Positions 1-10,514 of a stretch of DNA of 64,000 nt are shown one piece after another; the first letter of the stretch is position 1; each line of letters begins with the position of its first letter. A program made the translations under genes and the position numbers. Source of the stretch: Symmetrospora coprosmae (Eukaryota; Basidiomycota; Cystobasidiomycetes; Symmetrosporaceae). The DNA lies in contig VUYT01000017.1 of the NCBI GenBank assembly GCA_008802785.1, forward strand, positions 124,001-188,000, read 5' to 3'. The notes under the pieces are model-generated. The model had not been told where the DNA came from. It was given only the letters and a program-made list of their open reading frames with translations, and made no database searches.

Positions 1-509
1 GTGGGAAGGGATGACACGGGAAGGGGGGCAACGCCGATATCACCTATTGTATGCAGTGTCGCATGCACAGAGCAGGAGAGGGCTGTCCACACGCATCACA
101 TTGCACATGTGTCATTCTATGCAGTCTCCCGGTCCCAGTCCCAGTCCCAGTCCTGTTGCAGGTTCGCAGACGGGCGTCTCCACCTGCTGCACCTACGTGT
201 ACATGCAACACGCACATGGCCATGGCGCGCATTGGCCACAGGCAGCATCTGTGCATGTATGCACCCATGTACTGCACTGCACTGTACTGCACTGTACATG
301 CCTCCCTTGTGGGACTCCCCCCTCCCCCCCTGTGGCATGCCCGCCAGCTGCCCTTTACGCGCCTGCCTCTCCTCCGCCTCTGCCTCTGTTATTTGTTTTC
401 GCGCATCCTCAGGCATGAGCAAGACACCTGCAGAGCAGAGACGCACAGCTTGCTTCCTCTCCTTCTTGCAGCGTCATCACATCACAGAACACACATAGCA
501 CGCCCCACC
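1..509. other. 5' flank of homeobox gene, short tandem motifs
   Basis: No gene is supported here. The stretch holds short tandem motifs: a CCCAGT unit repeated around 133-152 and an ACTGCACTGT-type repeat at 266-300 whose ends form an inverted repeat (CATGTAC at 266-272 against GTACATG at 294-300). Open frames crossing it are GTG-started or continuations of the homeobox exon and have no family features. It is probably the promoter and 5' leader of the homeobox gene that starts at 510. Confidence 0.5.
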
Positions 510-3161
510 ATGCACACATACACTGCCGAGGACTTTGACATTGAGATGGACGAGCTCGACAGCGACGCAGCCTCGTCCTCAAGGGCGGCCATGGCCACTG
601 ACACCGTCAAGCGCCGACGCAGGACAACAAAGAAGGAGCAGGCAATACTGGAGGCTCTCTTTGAAGAGGTGGGGCCATCATCCACTGTGTACACTGACAT
701 CGCCCTGCTGATGTGCATGCATCACCCGTACTGCAGTCGCGCACCCCGTCAACCGAGGCACGCCAGCGCGTCTGCACCCAGATTGACATGAGCATGCGCA
801 AGCTGCAGGTATGGCTGCAGAACAGGCGGTGAGGATGGATGGACGAGTCGACTCTGTTGGGTGCACTCGACTAATCACCGTTCCCTGTCCCGCAGCCAAA
901 AGGAGAAGAAGGACGCTGGAAAGTGGAAGCCATCACCTTCATCGTCGTCGGTGACGACGCCAAACCCGAACGCGACTACTTTGAGCGGCGGCAGCGGGCA
1001 AGAAGGAGGACCCTCTCCTCATCAGAGTCAAAGTCAAGGAGCATATGCACAACCAGTAGCAATGCCCTCTTCCCCAGCAGTATCCTCCTTCTCGTCGCCC
1101 GTCGTCATGCGCGCCCACACCGGAGGCGCAGCACACGGACACGGGTACGGACACGGACACGGACACGGACACGATCGCACCCATCCGACCGCGAGCGCAA
1201 GCGCACTCACCCTCCCGTCAATCTCCATCATGACGGCGAACTGCCCCGTCGACGGCCCATCACGGGCCGTTTCTTCTCCGGCGGTCGAGCAGCACACTGC
1301 AAGCGAGACACCGCCATCACCACCGCAGCAAGAAGAAGAGGCCTCATCGCACCTGCAAGTGCAACGCCCCGTATCGCCGTCGACGACAGCCACAGCAAGG
1401 CTATCTCCTCTCCTCCTCACAACAAGCCTCCCGCCTCCGCCTCCCCTGCACCGCTCGCACTCGCTCCCAGTCCCCCTGCTGCGCGACACCAGCGCACGCC
1501 CATCCTCCGCCCCGCCAACACAGACGACTTTCCTCCCCTCGCTATCGCTAAGCTCAACCTGGTCAGGAAGCAGCGTGACCAGCACACGCACACACGCGCC
1601 CATGCAGACGGCGACGGCGACGCTGCCCCCGCTCCAGCACGCTCTCACCGCTCGCCACCCCGACCCCAACCCCGACTGTAGCCGCGAGGCGGGCATCTTC
1701 CCACACACAGCTAGCGCACGCTCCATCGCCGCCCTGCCCGCGATCGTGCCCGCGCTGCGACTGCCCTCTGCGTCTGCCCCTGGTGCAGCAGTGGGAGTGG
1801 GAGGGCTTATCGCACCGCTCGGCGTCCCTCTTGCGCGACGCCACTCGGCACACAATCTCCCACCTTTCAACCAGCACCAGCGCCAGCTGCCCGTATCGTC
1901 ATCGGCATCCACACCTGTGCCTGCGCCTGCGCCTGCAGCTGGACGCGCAGCACAGCTGTGGGACAACCTCGACTCGGACCCGGTCGAGCCGGAGGAGCAG
2001 CAGACTGAGAGCGCCCGCAGGCGCAGCCTGGACGTCGACTGCGACCACGCGGGTGACGGCGCAAAAGCCGCGAGTGCCAGCTCAGGCATGGACGTTGGCG
2101 CGAGGAGAGGCAGCATCAGGATGGAGGACATTCTCGGCTCGGCGCGCAAGAGGCGGGGCATCTCTGCGCTGCCATTCACATCTGCATCTGCGTGTCGACC
2201 TCTTGGTGCCCGCGCAGCACAGCCGCAGCCGCAGCCGCAGCCGCAGTCGCAGGATGGCCGAGCGCGAAGCATCCTCCAGGTCCTGCCCAACGGCGTCGCT
2301 TCCCTTCCCTCTTCCCTTCGCCCGCCCGCCGCGTCGTCGACCACCCTCGCTCCCAAACCCGCTGCCCTCAATGCGCAGCCTCACTCCCGCGTCAGCGCCG
2401 GGAGGAAGCGCACCTACTCGAAGACGCTACACCGCGCCGCATCGATGGACCACCTCTCCGCTGCGGCTGCGGCCGCGGCCGCGGCAGCCCTGTCTTCGCG
2501 CTCGTGCTCGAGCGGGCACACCACACCGGCCAAAATGGACAAGGAGAACCGCGATCCATTCTTGTTGGCGGCAGGCGCGGGTCCAGGAGCGTACCGCCCG
2601 GCTCTATCTCGCGCGAGAAGCTATCAGGACACGACTACCGCTCAGAGGTACTCCTCGTCAGCCTCGTCCTCCGGAAGCATCAGTCTCCGCAATGTCGGCC
2701 CCGCTAATGCCAGCAAGAAGGCCCGCACTGACAGCCGGGCCGTCGCTACCGCCGACAAGGAGAATGCCGGCGACGACGACGACATGTTCAACACGGTCGT
2801 GTACGCCGTGGCCGCGGCGTCCGCCTCCATGGAGGATCTGGACGACCTCTCGTTCGCGAGCACGTCGACGTCCACGGCAATGACGTACGCCTCGTCCTCA
2901 TCCTCATCGTCGTCCGGATCCGACAGCGACAGCGACGGCTACATGATTGAGCGTGGGAATGGCGTGTGGAATGGCCTTCAGCGCGCGGGCACGAGCGTGC
3001 TGCCGCGCTACACTGGGTACAAGCGGCCGGTAGCAGCGGCACCAGTGCCGGGCCCCAGACCAGCACTAGCGGGCAAAGGACACAGCAAGAAGCAGAGCAT
3101 CACGGCCGAGATGGAGGCGGACGCCGCGGCTGTTCTTGCTGGGCTTGGAGGGATGGCTTGA
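510..3161 (+). CDS. Homeodomain transcription factor, long disordered C-terminus
   Basis: Three exons (510-668, 737-828, 896-3161) join in phase into an 838-residue protein. Residues about 34-95 form a homeodomain. It starts with a KRRRRTTKKEQ arm, and helix 3 reads KLQVWLQNRRQKEKK, so the DNA-contacting Trp48, Asn51 and Arg53 equivalents are present (Leu replaces Phe49). Both introns (68 and 67 nt) interrupt the homeodomain; the second falls inside the WLQNRR helix. The remaining 740 residues are low complexity: a His-Gly run encoded by GGACAC repeats near 1135-1172, a Gln-Pro run near 2220-2250, an Ala run near 2460-2490 and many Ser/Pro stretches. This indicates a nuclear DNA-binding regulator with a disordered effector region. 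The homeodomain call is firm; targets and orthologue are unknown. It is convergent with the next gene. Confidence 0.88.
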
Positions 3162-3665
3162 GGATGCTGCTACGAACGCAGCGTAGTGCAACATGCGGAA
3201 CGACCGAAGTTGAGAATGCGCAAGCGACAGGGCCAGAGATAGGAGGATGCCATACCCACGTCAGCTTGGAAGCTCGGAAAGCCAGGCAAGAATCAGGAGC
3301 CAAAAAACAACAGGCATCTTCACACCAGTGACCGACGGAAGGGTCAAGGGCAGGGATGAGGACTTCAGCCTGCAAGATCAGTAAAGGCCTGTTGTATTCA
3401 CATAGCAAAGTCGCTTGATGCTCAATGCTTGTACCGGTGCGGAGCAGTCTGCAATGCAGGAAATGTGCACATGGAATGCGCGAGCGCTTGCCTAGGGGCC
3501 ATGCTCAGACAACAACGGCCATATCATGCGCTGACGATAGGTGATATGATAGAGCCGAGGCACAACGAGTCCTGGTCCCAATGTCTAATCTGCATCGATC
3601 GATGGTGATATGCGCGTCGTCATCGGGCGGAGGCACACAGAAGGGTCTGCCCCTTCCCTTCCAAT
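3162..3665. other. Intergenic, convergent gene ends
   Basis: These 504 bp separate the stop codons of the homeobox gene and the GFA-family gene. I see no supportable gene; it presumably holds both 3' untranslated regions and transcript ends. Confidence 0.5.
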
Positions 3666-4507
3666 TCAGCCTTTGAAAGGCTCCATCTTTGCGTCAAGCC
3701 TGGTCACAGTATCGGCCTGGTGCAAGGTGGTCGGGTGCGCATTCTCGCAGAAGATCTCGGCGCCGAGCTTGACCTTCTCGCTGATGTCGAGGGGGCCGAC
3801 CTGCACGGCCAGGGAGCCGAGCGGAAAGCGGAGCCGAGCAAAGCCGAACATGCAGAACGTCAGCCTTGTGCACTCACCTCTGCACCGCATCCGCACGCAC
3901 GAGCGGGTACGCACCTTGATGAATGCCACGCCCGGCATCGAGTCCGGAGCGCTGTACAAGGCGCTCCCGCACTCGCCGCAGAAGTTGCGCTTCATTGGCT
4001 TGCCGCTCCGGCCCGTGTCGACGTACGTGCGGAACGCGCGCTCGCCTTTTGTGATGCGGATTGCGTCCGTCTCGCCCTGCGCATACCACACGCGTGCGGC
4101 GGGCGGGCGGGCAGGGGCAGAAGCAGAAGCAGGATGGAGATGGGTGCCAGGATGCGAATACGAATGCGGATGCGGGGACAACAAGGGCGCATCAGCCGGA
4201 TCGGCCGTGTAATAACAGGCTGGCCTGACCGCACGGTCTCGTAGGCGAGTGTAGCTAGGCCGCACCTGGATGTTGAAGCTAGCACCGGACGAGACAGTCT
4301 TGCAGCTCGAGCAGTGGCATGCGATCCCTTCGAGGAGCTTTTGCTCGGGCGTGTCAACCTCGAACTCGACAGCGCCTGGACCGGCGAGATTTGGTGGAGA
4401 GGGCAGCCTGCGCGTCAGCCGGTGCACAGTTGGAGACCAATGAGGCCTTGATCATTGCTTGCGGTGAGTCGCGGACACTAACCGCAGAGGCATCTTCCCT
4501 TGACCAT
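3666..4507 (-). CDS. GFA/CENP-V-type zinc enzyme (glutathione-dependent formaldehyde-activating family)
   Basis: Four exons on the minus strand (4507-4483, 4375-4266, 4076-3915, 3800-3666) give 143 residues, the usual size for this family. The protein opens with MVKGRCLCGAVEFEV, the classical GFA start with the first Cys pair. It continues with CHCSSC and later CGECGSALYS, the remaining zinc-binding cysteines of the Mss4-like fold. The first exon is only 25 nt and was found from the motif: the splice inside the Gly codon rebuilds CGAV exactly. Members bind zinc and may bind glutathione or S-hydroxymethyl-glutathione; substrates of most fungal paralogues are unknown. The second and third introns (189 and 114 nt) are multiples of three without stops, so a naive reading frame runs through them. 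Confidence 0.9.
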
Positions 4508-5303
4508 GGTTCTTCGTAGATCAGATCTGGAAAGCAGGCAAGCACAGCGGACACGTCAACAAGGCGTTGACACAAACGTGCAACGGGACGAGGACTGCTC
4601 AAGGTATGCACGGGTGACTTTCCCTTACCGTTGTGATTGGATTAGTCGCTGGCTGAAGGGCAAGAGCAAGAGAAGGAGAAGCAAGCTCCTCTGACGACAC
4701 GCGTCAATATCTCGGACGCTCGGCGGCTGTCTCCGCTTTCCCGCGGCCCGCAGGCTTGCGGCACAGAACAGAAACGCTGACAGAGGCGGACGGGTCTTTG
4801 CAACTACACTGCACTAAGACTGCAACAGACTACGTGTACGGTACGCTACTGCGGAACGGGATCTGCGAGCGGGTAGAGGACGGGGAAGAACGACGATGAG
4901 ATGGCTAAAGCGGCGGATACACAGCCGGGCAAGTGGAGGAACAGACTGAAGAACGGATAGAAGGGTCGAATGCGTGAGCTGGAAGTGACAAACGCTCCGG
5001 CGTGTTGTGATGTTTTGCGTGAAGACTTCCAGGGCTGAGATGCGCTTTGGGGGAATGACATGTGTTGCTGGTGGTGCTATTGCGAAATTGCTTGCATGGA
5101 ATGGGAGCATTCGATCTGAACGGCGTGCTATACTGACGATGGCGCTGACTGCTGACGCGTTTTGACTTGGCTTTGGGTGTCTTTGCGAGAATAGTGCAAG
5201 GGAGATCAAGTGACCGGGCGACGGAGTACGGAGGCCAGACCCGGTCAGCCCCATCCTTTAATCTTCGCAGCGCAGCCGTCGTCGGACCAGGGAAGGCTCA
5301 CCC
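4508..5303. other. Intergenic region without supported gene
   Basis: About 800 bp between the GFA gene start and the histone gene end. A minus-strand open frame at 4814-5254 has no family similarity, no convincing start and a composition unlike neighbouring proteins. I treat the stretch as GFA promoter plus histone 3' flank. Confidence 0.45.
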
Positions 5304-6220
5304 CTATCGCTTGCTCTTGCCCTTGCCGCCCCAGCCTTTCTTAGGATCGGACTTGAGAGGGTTCGGATCGTGGTGGGTGTACCTCTCCGTCTCGCCCCGA
5401 ATGCGTCGTGCAAGCTGCATGTCCTTGGGCTGGACGGTGACTCGTTTGGCGTGGACACACTGCAATTGTGAGTCCTGCATCGGATCAGCCAAATACTGCC
5501 ATGCAAACCGAGAGACAGGCCTTGACACGCACGCAGAGGTTGGCGTCCTCAAACAGGCCGACGACGTAGGCCTCACTCGCCTCCTGAAGCGCGGCAAGGG
5601 CGCTCGCCTGGAATCGGAGGTCTTGCTTGAAATCCTGGGCAATCTGGTGAAGGGTTGGACGTAGGCGGATGCTCAGCTCAAGCCGAGAGGGCGTTCGGAC
5701 CACCAGCGCGGGAGCGATGCTAACCTCTCGCACAAGTCGCTGGAAAGGCAGCTTTCGGATGAGCATCTCGGTGGTTCGCTGGTACCTTCCTGTAGGACGC
5801 GAGCCGGGAAGGAGGCGAGCGAGGTTGTAGATTAGCGGGCTCTGCTATACCTGCCCACACGACATGGCAAGGTCCGACGTGCTGATTTCTCGGAGTGCAA
5901 CGGTGCCAGGCTTGTAGCGGCTGCGATTGAGGAAGGTAGAAGGGGCGCGCATCAGTGGTGGGTAGAGTGCGTCGCGTTGAGAGTGGGGCTGTGCCTCACT
6001 GCGGCTTCTTGACGCCGCCAGTGCTCTTGCTCCCTGCTGCAGACAGCATGGGCGTCTTCCTGGGTGTCTTGCCAGAGGCTGCGTACTTCTTGGCTGCCTG
6101 TCAACGAGATGGATGTAGACTCAACATCTCCGGGTACTTGGATGGGCGTGCCGGGGTTGCACGCAGCGGGAGGACGGAGGAGAAAAGGGAGATGCGACTC
6201 ACAGTCTTCTGTCGTGCCAT
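5304..6220 (-). CDS. Divergent histone H3 variant with C-terminal extension
   Basis: Six exons (6220-6203, 6097-6000, 5920-5883, 5789-5725, 5643-5533, 5459-5304) give 161 residues. The histone fold is plainly H3: [18 protein letters not shown], then [48 protein letters not shown] and [20 protein letters not shown]. The loop between alpha1 and alpha2 has H3, not CENP-A, length. The N-tail is rewritten: it starts MARQKTAAKKY, keeping Lys at mature positions 4 and 9 but losing Thr3 and Ser10. After RIRGE the protein runs on for 26-28 residues of basic, Gly/Lys-rich sequence ending in KGKSKR, where canonical H3 stops. The intron at 5790-5882 needs a GC donor; with it EIRRYQRTTE is restored. It is probably a nucleosomal H3 variant; a centromeric role is less likely from the loop length. 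Confidence 0.85.
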
Positions 6221-6883
6221 GTTTGTGGAGAAGAGGAATATATGCGAGTGTGAGTGTGGTGCGAGGAGAAACGGGAGAAGAGGAGAAGAGGGGGAGGAGA
6301 AGAGGCAGAGCACCGACTCCAGCACGGAGGATTCCCGTGCGCGCCCTGTTGCTTCCACATTTCCGAGTCAAGGGGGGGGGGGGGGACTGACGTGACTTTG
6401 GCCCACCCCACTCCAGCCAGGCCCCTTTGTCCTGGACCTTCTCCCGCTCCGCCCGATCTCCAGAGCGGAGTTTCCCCTGAATCATTGTAGTCGCGTCCCG
6501 CAGACGCGCCGGACGCATCCGAGCCTAGCAACGGGAGAACGGACTGCAGTACCAGACTACTGACGTTGCACCGTAGACTGCCTGACGGACGCCGACGTCG
6601 CGGCGCCATGTCTAACTCCTCTTCCCCGCGGGGGCCCAGACAGGCACAGCGCCGCTTCTTCGGGCGCAGGTCGGCAAAACAGACAGGCGGATGCTGCTGA
6701 GCCAATGCTCCCTTGACCTATCTGCATGGACATAGGCCTGCCACTCTTGCGTACGGTTCGCCAGAGCATTCAGGGCCAACGCAAGAGCCTCAGCTGACTC
6801 GGATCTGCTCGGCAGAGCCTTGCCAGCACCCGAACATTTCGCGACCCACCTTCACCGGATCCAATACAGACGACCACCGTGCT
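6221..6883. other. Intergenic, histone promoter side
   Basis: About 660 bp between the histone H3 start and the end of the next minus-strand gene. It contains purine-rich GGAGAAGAGG-type sequence (about 6255-6310) and an uninterrupted run of 14 G at 6372-6385. Open frames crossing it show no recognisable protein. It likely includes the H3 promoter and the 3' flank of the homeobox gene. Confidence 0.5.
6372..6385 (+). repeat. Poly-G tract (14 G)
   Basis: An uninterrupted 14-base G run lies about 150 bp upstream of the histone H3 start codon. Such tracts are prone to length change and sequencing error and can form G-rich structures; no function can be read from the sequence. Confidence 0.9.
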
Positions 6884-7663
6884 TCACGCACTGTGAAAGG
6901 AGCCAACAGACGAGACGGAGTCCGAGCTAGGAGAAGCCGGAGGTGTCTGACCGCAGATGTGGTGCAGCAAGTAGTACGTCGAAGCAACAGAAGGGGCCGC
7001 AGGTTCCGATCCTGGAGTTGGAGGCGGCGTCTCGTATGTCTGGCTTGCGGAGCTCGTCATGCTGGCACTGTCTCGTAGGTCGCGCTGGCTGCAAGCATTG
7101 CGGCGCTCAGAATCAGCGACACGGGTTCGACAGCGGGCTGTCAGGACCAGCGAGCTTACCGTCTCCTGTAGAGCCAGTGCTTGATCTGCTCCGATGTCAG
7201 GCTGGTCTCGCGGCACACCGCATCCTTGGCTTCACTCGACGGGTAACGAGCCTACGGAACCAGGGACGCAATCTGAGCGCAGGCTCGCGGCACCTGGCTT
7301 CGCTCGGTGCGTCGGGACTTACCTCGGCATACAGCTTTTCCAGCAACTCGAGCTCGTTTCTGGTCTTCTTTCGTGACATCTTCGACTTTGTTCCTTTCGG
7401 CCGTAGAGCCGGTCCCGCCAGAGCCGCAAAGAGCGAGGGCGTGATCATGTTCGCCGAGGACCCCGCTGAGAGATACTGCAGGGTGGCCTGCATCGCTTCT
7501 CGGCGAACGGAGAAGAGCGTCTGCCTGGTCGAACAAGCCCTGCCGCCAGCATACTCATCCGCGAGCTGTATCTGGAAGATAAGTCAACATTCGGTCTTGC
7601 CGGAGAGCGCTAGCCAGCGAGTCAATCCACCTCCGCTCGGTTCTTGCTCCAGTCGATGTTCAT
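6884..7663 (-). CDS. Small homeodomain-like protein lacking Asn51
   Basis: Four exons (7663-7631, 7571-7323, 7251-7160, 7088-6884) give 192 residues. A homeodomain spans roughly residues 74-128: SRKKTRNELELLEKLYAE, ARYPSSEAKDAVCRET, then LTSEQIKHWLYRRRQRD. Trp48 and Arg53 equivalents are kept, but the position of the near-invariant Asn51 is Arg (HWLYRRR instead of WFQNRR). The intron at 7252-7322 splits the domain in a place similar to the first gene's intron. The C-terminal third is Ser/Pro-rich. The start MNIDWSKNRAE follows a purine repeat and is the only ATG giving this exon chain. It is probably a nuclear protein, but with altered or weak DNA binding. It could be a degenerate relative of HD1-type proteins; there is no partner gene beside it. 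Confidence 0.8.
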
Positions 7664-8172
7664 GCTGTTGTCCCTGTCTTTGGGGAAATGCGAATGCGTG
7701 AAAGACGAATAAAGAAGAGAGCAGAGAGAAGAAGAAGAAGACGACGACGACGACGCCGAAGGCGAAGAGCATCGACGATGGACCCACCGACGGAGTTCGG
7801 GGCACTCGCATTGATGGGTCTGTGCATCGACCACGTGGCTCACAACCAGATCCGCTCCTGCCGGGTCACGCCGAAGGCGGAGCGGAGATTGACCTGGAGA
7901 CGCCGCTCCGGACCTGCACAAGTCGCAAGCTCGCCCGTCTTCTAGACCGGGCATTGGGCAGCGCAAGAGCCACACTTGCCCTCTCGACGAGCCATCAGTC
8001 CCATCACCTGTTGAGATCCAAAACCCCGGTCCGTTGTCCCTTGAAGCGGTTTGCGCGACAGCAATTACATCGGCCTTCTCACGGTCTGGAAGTTTCGGGC
8101 TGCTGTATTGCGCCTTTTGCATGCATACCGATGACGACGTCGTGCTCTAGAACTGACAATATCGTTGCGTCG
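7664..8172. other. Intergenic with GAA/GAC microsatellite
   Basis: Between the second homeobox gene and the CCT1 stop. A trinucleotide purine tract (GAA units running into GAC units) lies at about 7724-7760. A minus-strand frame extends the homeobox frame upstream through this repeat as poly-Ser, but this is better read as 5' leader and promoter than as coding sequence. Confidence 0.5.
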
Positions 8173-10514
8173 CTAATGCCCGTGGCCATCATCCTGGCCA
8201 CCTGCAGATCCGCATTTGAAGAAGAGGAAGTCAGCTGAGCGTCCAAAATACGCTCAAACTTGCGCGAGCTGCCACTCACCCCTCTGTTCCCTCGGTACCG
8301 TGATCTGGTCGTCGATCCGGAGCAAACTCGTGCACGCCTCGAGTGCCGACTTGAGACTCCTGATCTTGCTGACGGTGGGTTCGAGCACTCCCGCCTTTGC
8401 GTTATCCCTCACGACGCCATTGAGCAGATCGAGGCCATAGAAGCGCAGTGCGCGTTTCGGGTCTTCCGCGCCGCATGTTTGCGCGGCATTGTGGTATGCT
8501 CGGAGCTTCGCCACCAGGTCCGTCGAGTCCTTCGCCGCGTTCACGGCCAATGTCTTCGGGATGACGAGGAGGGCCTGCGCGAACTCGGCGATGGCCAGCT
8601 GCTCTCGTGAGCCGAGCGTCGTGGCGAAGTTCTCGAGGTGGATGGAGAGTGCAGTCTCCACAGCGCCACCGCCTGGCACCACTCGCCCAGACTCAAGCGT
8701 CCGCTTGATGACGCTCAGTGAGTCGTGCAGGGCGCGCTCCATCTCGTCCAGCATGTAGTCTGGAACCCACAGAATTTTAGTCAGCTTTGCCAACCAGGTC
8801 GGACTGGTCGGACCCACCATTCGCGCCACGCAGTACGACCGAGCTCGAGCTGACGACCTTTGTTCCCTTGACGAGGATGAGCTCATCGTCACCGACGCGG
8901 CTCTGCACGACCTCGTCTGCGTTTCCGAGGCTGGACGCCTCGAAGCTCTCGTCGCCGTCCAAGTTGGCGAGCGACGAGAGCAGCGTCGCACCCGTCGCTT
9001 TTGCGATCCGGCGCAGGTCCTCCTTCCGGCACCGGCGCACGGCCATCGCGCCCGCCTCGACAAACTCCTTCAGGCACAGATCGTCGATGCCCTTTGTCGT
9101 AAAGATGACGTTCGCGCCGGCTTGGAGGATTTTGCGAATGCGCTCGAGCGTGATGTCGGACTCTCTGCGGGATCGTTCGATAAATCAGCCGGGTCGCTCA
9201 GCTGTAACGACACGCGAACCCGGCAAACAGTGACTGGATGCCCACCTCCGGCGGATGGCCTCGAGCTGCTCTGGGTCGTCGATGGTGACGTGAACACCGA
9301 GGTTCATCCTCTGCTTTTGCAAGTTCATGTCAAGGCACGCAATCTTTGCTCCCTGAATGCGCTTCTTCATGGCTAAGGGCAGAGCAGAAGCAGCAAATCA
9401 GCCATGCTTCGGGTACCTGAAGGACCGCGAGACAACACACCCTGAGACGCGACGGTGACGTTGATGGCGTAGCCTTTGACAAAGACTGATTCTGTTGCCG
9501 ACTTGCCGTGCGCCTTGAGCACGTTGACGGCTTTCACGGGGTACTTGATCTCGCCTCTTGCATTGATGGTCTTTACCGCGAGCATGGCGTCGACTGCCAT
9601 GTTGGCGAAGAAGTCAGAGTCGCTGCAGGTAAGGGCATGAGGCAGTATCAATCTCGGTACGTGGGAAGCACAAGCTGGAAGTCACTTGACAGCTTGACAG
9701 AAGCAAGGGATCTGCCTCACCTGCCGATGATCTTGCTCGCCATGGATGTTTTTGCGATATTGACGAGCGTGTCCCTCGCGAGCGCGTCGACTTTGACGCT
9801 GAGCTGCGTCTCCATGAAGCGCACGGCCTCCCTGCACGCGAGGCGGTACCCGGAGATGACGGTGGTGGGGTGGATCTTGTTCTTGACTAGGTCGTTGGCG
9901 CGCTTGAGGAGCTCGGACGCGACAATGACGACGGACGTGGTCCCGTCGCCGACTTCCTTGTCCTGCTGCTGGGCGAGCTCGACCAGGATGCGCCCTGCCG
10001 GGTGCTCGACGCTGAGCAGGTTCAGGATGGTCGCGCCGTCGTTTGAAATGGTCACTTCCTGCGAGGTGGTCGGGGACCAGCGTCAATTGGACTGGCCGCA
10101 CAGCACGGATCTTGAACGAGCGAGTATGCCGTCTACTCACTCCAACGTCGTCGACGAGCACTGTCAAAGAGGGAGAGGGGAAGTCGGCACACACGCGCAT
10201 CAGCCTTCTGCTGCCTGCCCGTCGGCCTGCCTGCAGTATCACCACCAGCTCATGGCCGGACGACGCACTCTTGTCGAGGCCGACAGGACCGAGTGAGCTC
10301 TTGACGACGTTGGCAATGCTCAGTGCGGCGACGACATTCGCGTCCCGGACCTGGGTAGATGGTGTCGTGCACGGTGTCAGTTGTGATATTTTAGCCCGCA
10401 GGCCCGCGTCGAAGGCCGCCTGCAGACGGATGCACCCACATCCTGCCCGGAGATGCGCTCTCCACCTCCTAAGAGGAGGTTTGCTCGTGGATCTCGCTGG
10501 AAGATGGACGACAT
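8173..10514 (-). CDS. TCP1: T-complex protein 1 subunit alpha (CCT1)
   Basis: Nine exons (10514-10440, 10350-10269, 10160-10141, 10058-9721, 9622-9441, 9372-9246, 9164-8818, 8759-8280, 8201-8173) give 559 residues, the normal CCT1 length. Group II chaperonin motifs are intact: SSLGPVGLDKMLVDD, NDGATIL, the nucleotide motif VGDGTTSVV, SKIIGSDSDFF, DLCLKEFVEAGAMAVRR, DYMLDEMERALHDS and VVPGGGAVE with LVIPKTLAVNAAKD. The protein ends GQDDGHGH, a CCT1-type tail, supplied by a last exon of only 29 nt. Exon 3 is 20 nt and encodes just the LVDDVG strand. The product forms one position in the eight-membered cytosolic CCT ring folding actin and tubulin. It is divergent from the CTR gene, 141 bp apart. 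Confidence 0.97.

Noticed and set aside
1034-2371. 445-residue open frame antisense to the first homeobox gene
   Set aside because: It mirrors the low-complexity coding strand of the homeobox exon, is Cys/Arg/Gly-rich without domains, and is explained by GC-rich sequence with few stops.
4814-5254. 146-residue minus-strand open frame as a gene
   Set aside because: No clear ATG-based start, no recognisable domain, and no splice partners; it lies between two solid genes with room for promoters.
5304-6220. CENP-A (centromeric H3) identity for the H3 variant
   Set aside because: The loop between alpha1 and alpha2 has no extra residue, RFQ keeps Phe rather than Trp, and [13 protein letters not shown] is the canonical H3 sequence. 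It remains only a minor possibility.
510-7663. A basidiomycete HD (bE/bW) mating-type locus
   Set aside because: Mating HD genes form an adjacent, divergently transcribed pair. These two genes are convergent, 3.7 kb apart, separated by other genes, and lack the typical N-terminal dimerisation layout I would expect.
7622-8122. In-frame N-terminal extension of the second homeobox protein
   Set aside because: It runs through a GAA/GAC microsatellite as poly-Ser and has no conserved features; the ATG at 7663 gives a compact model.
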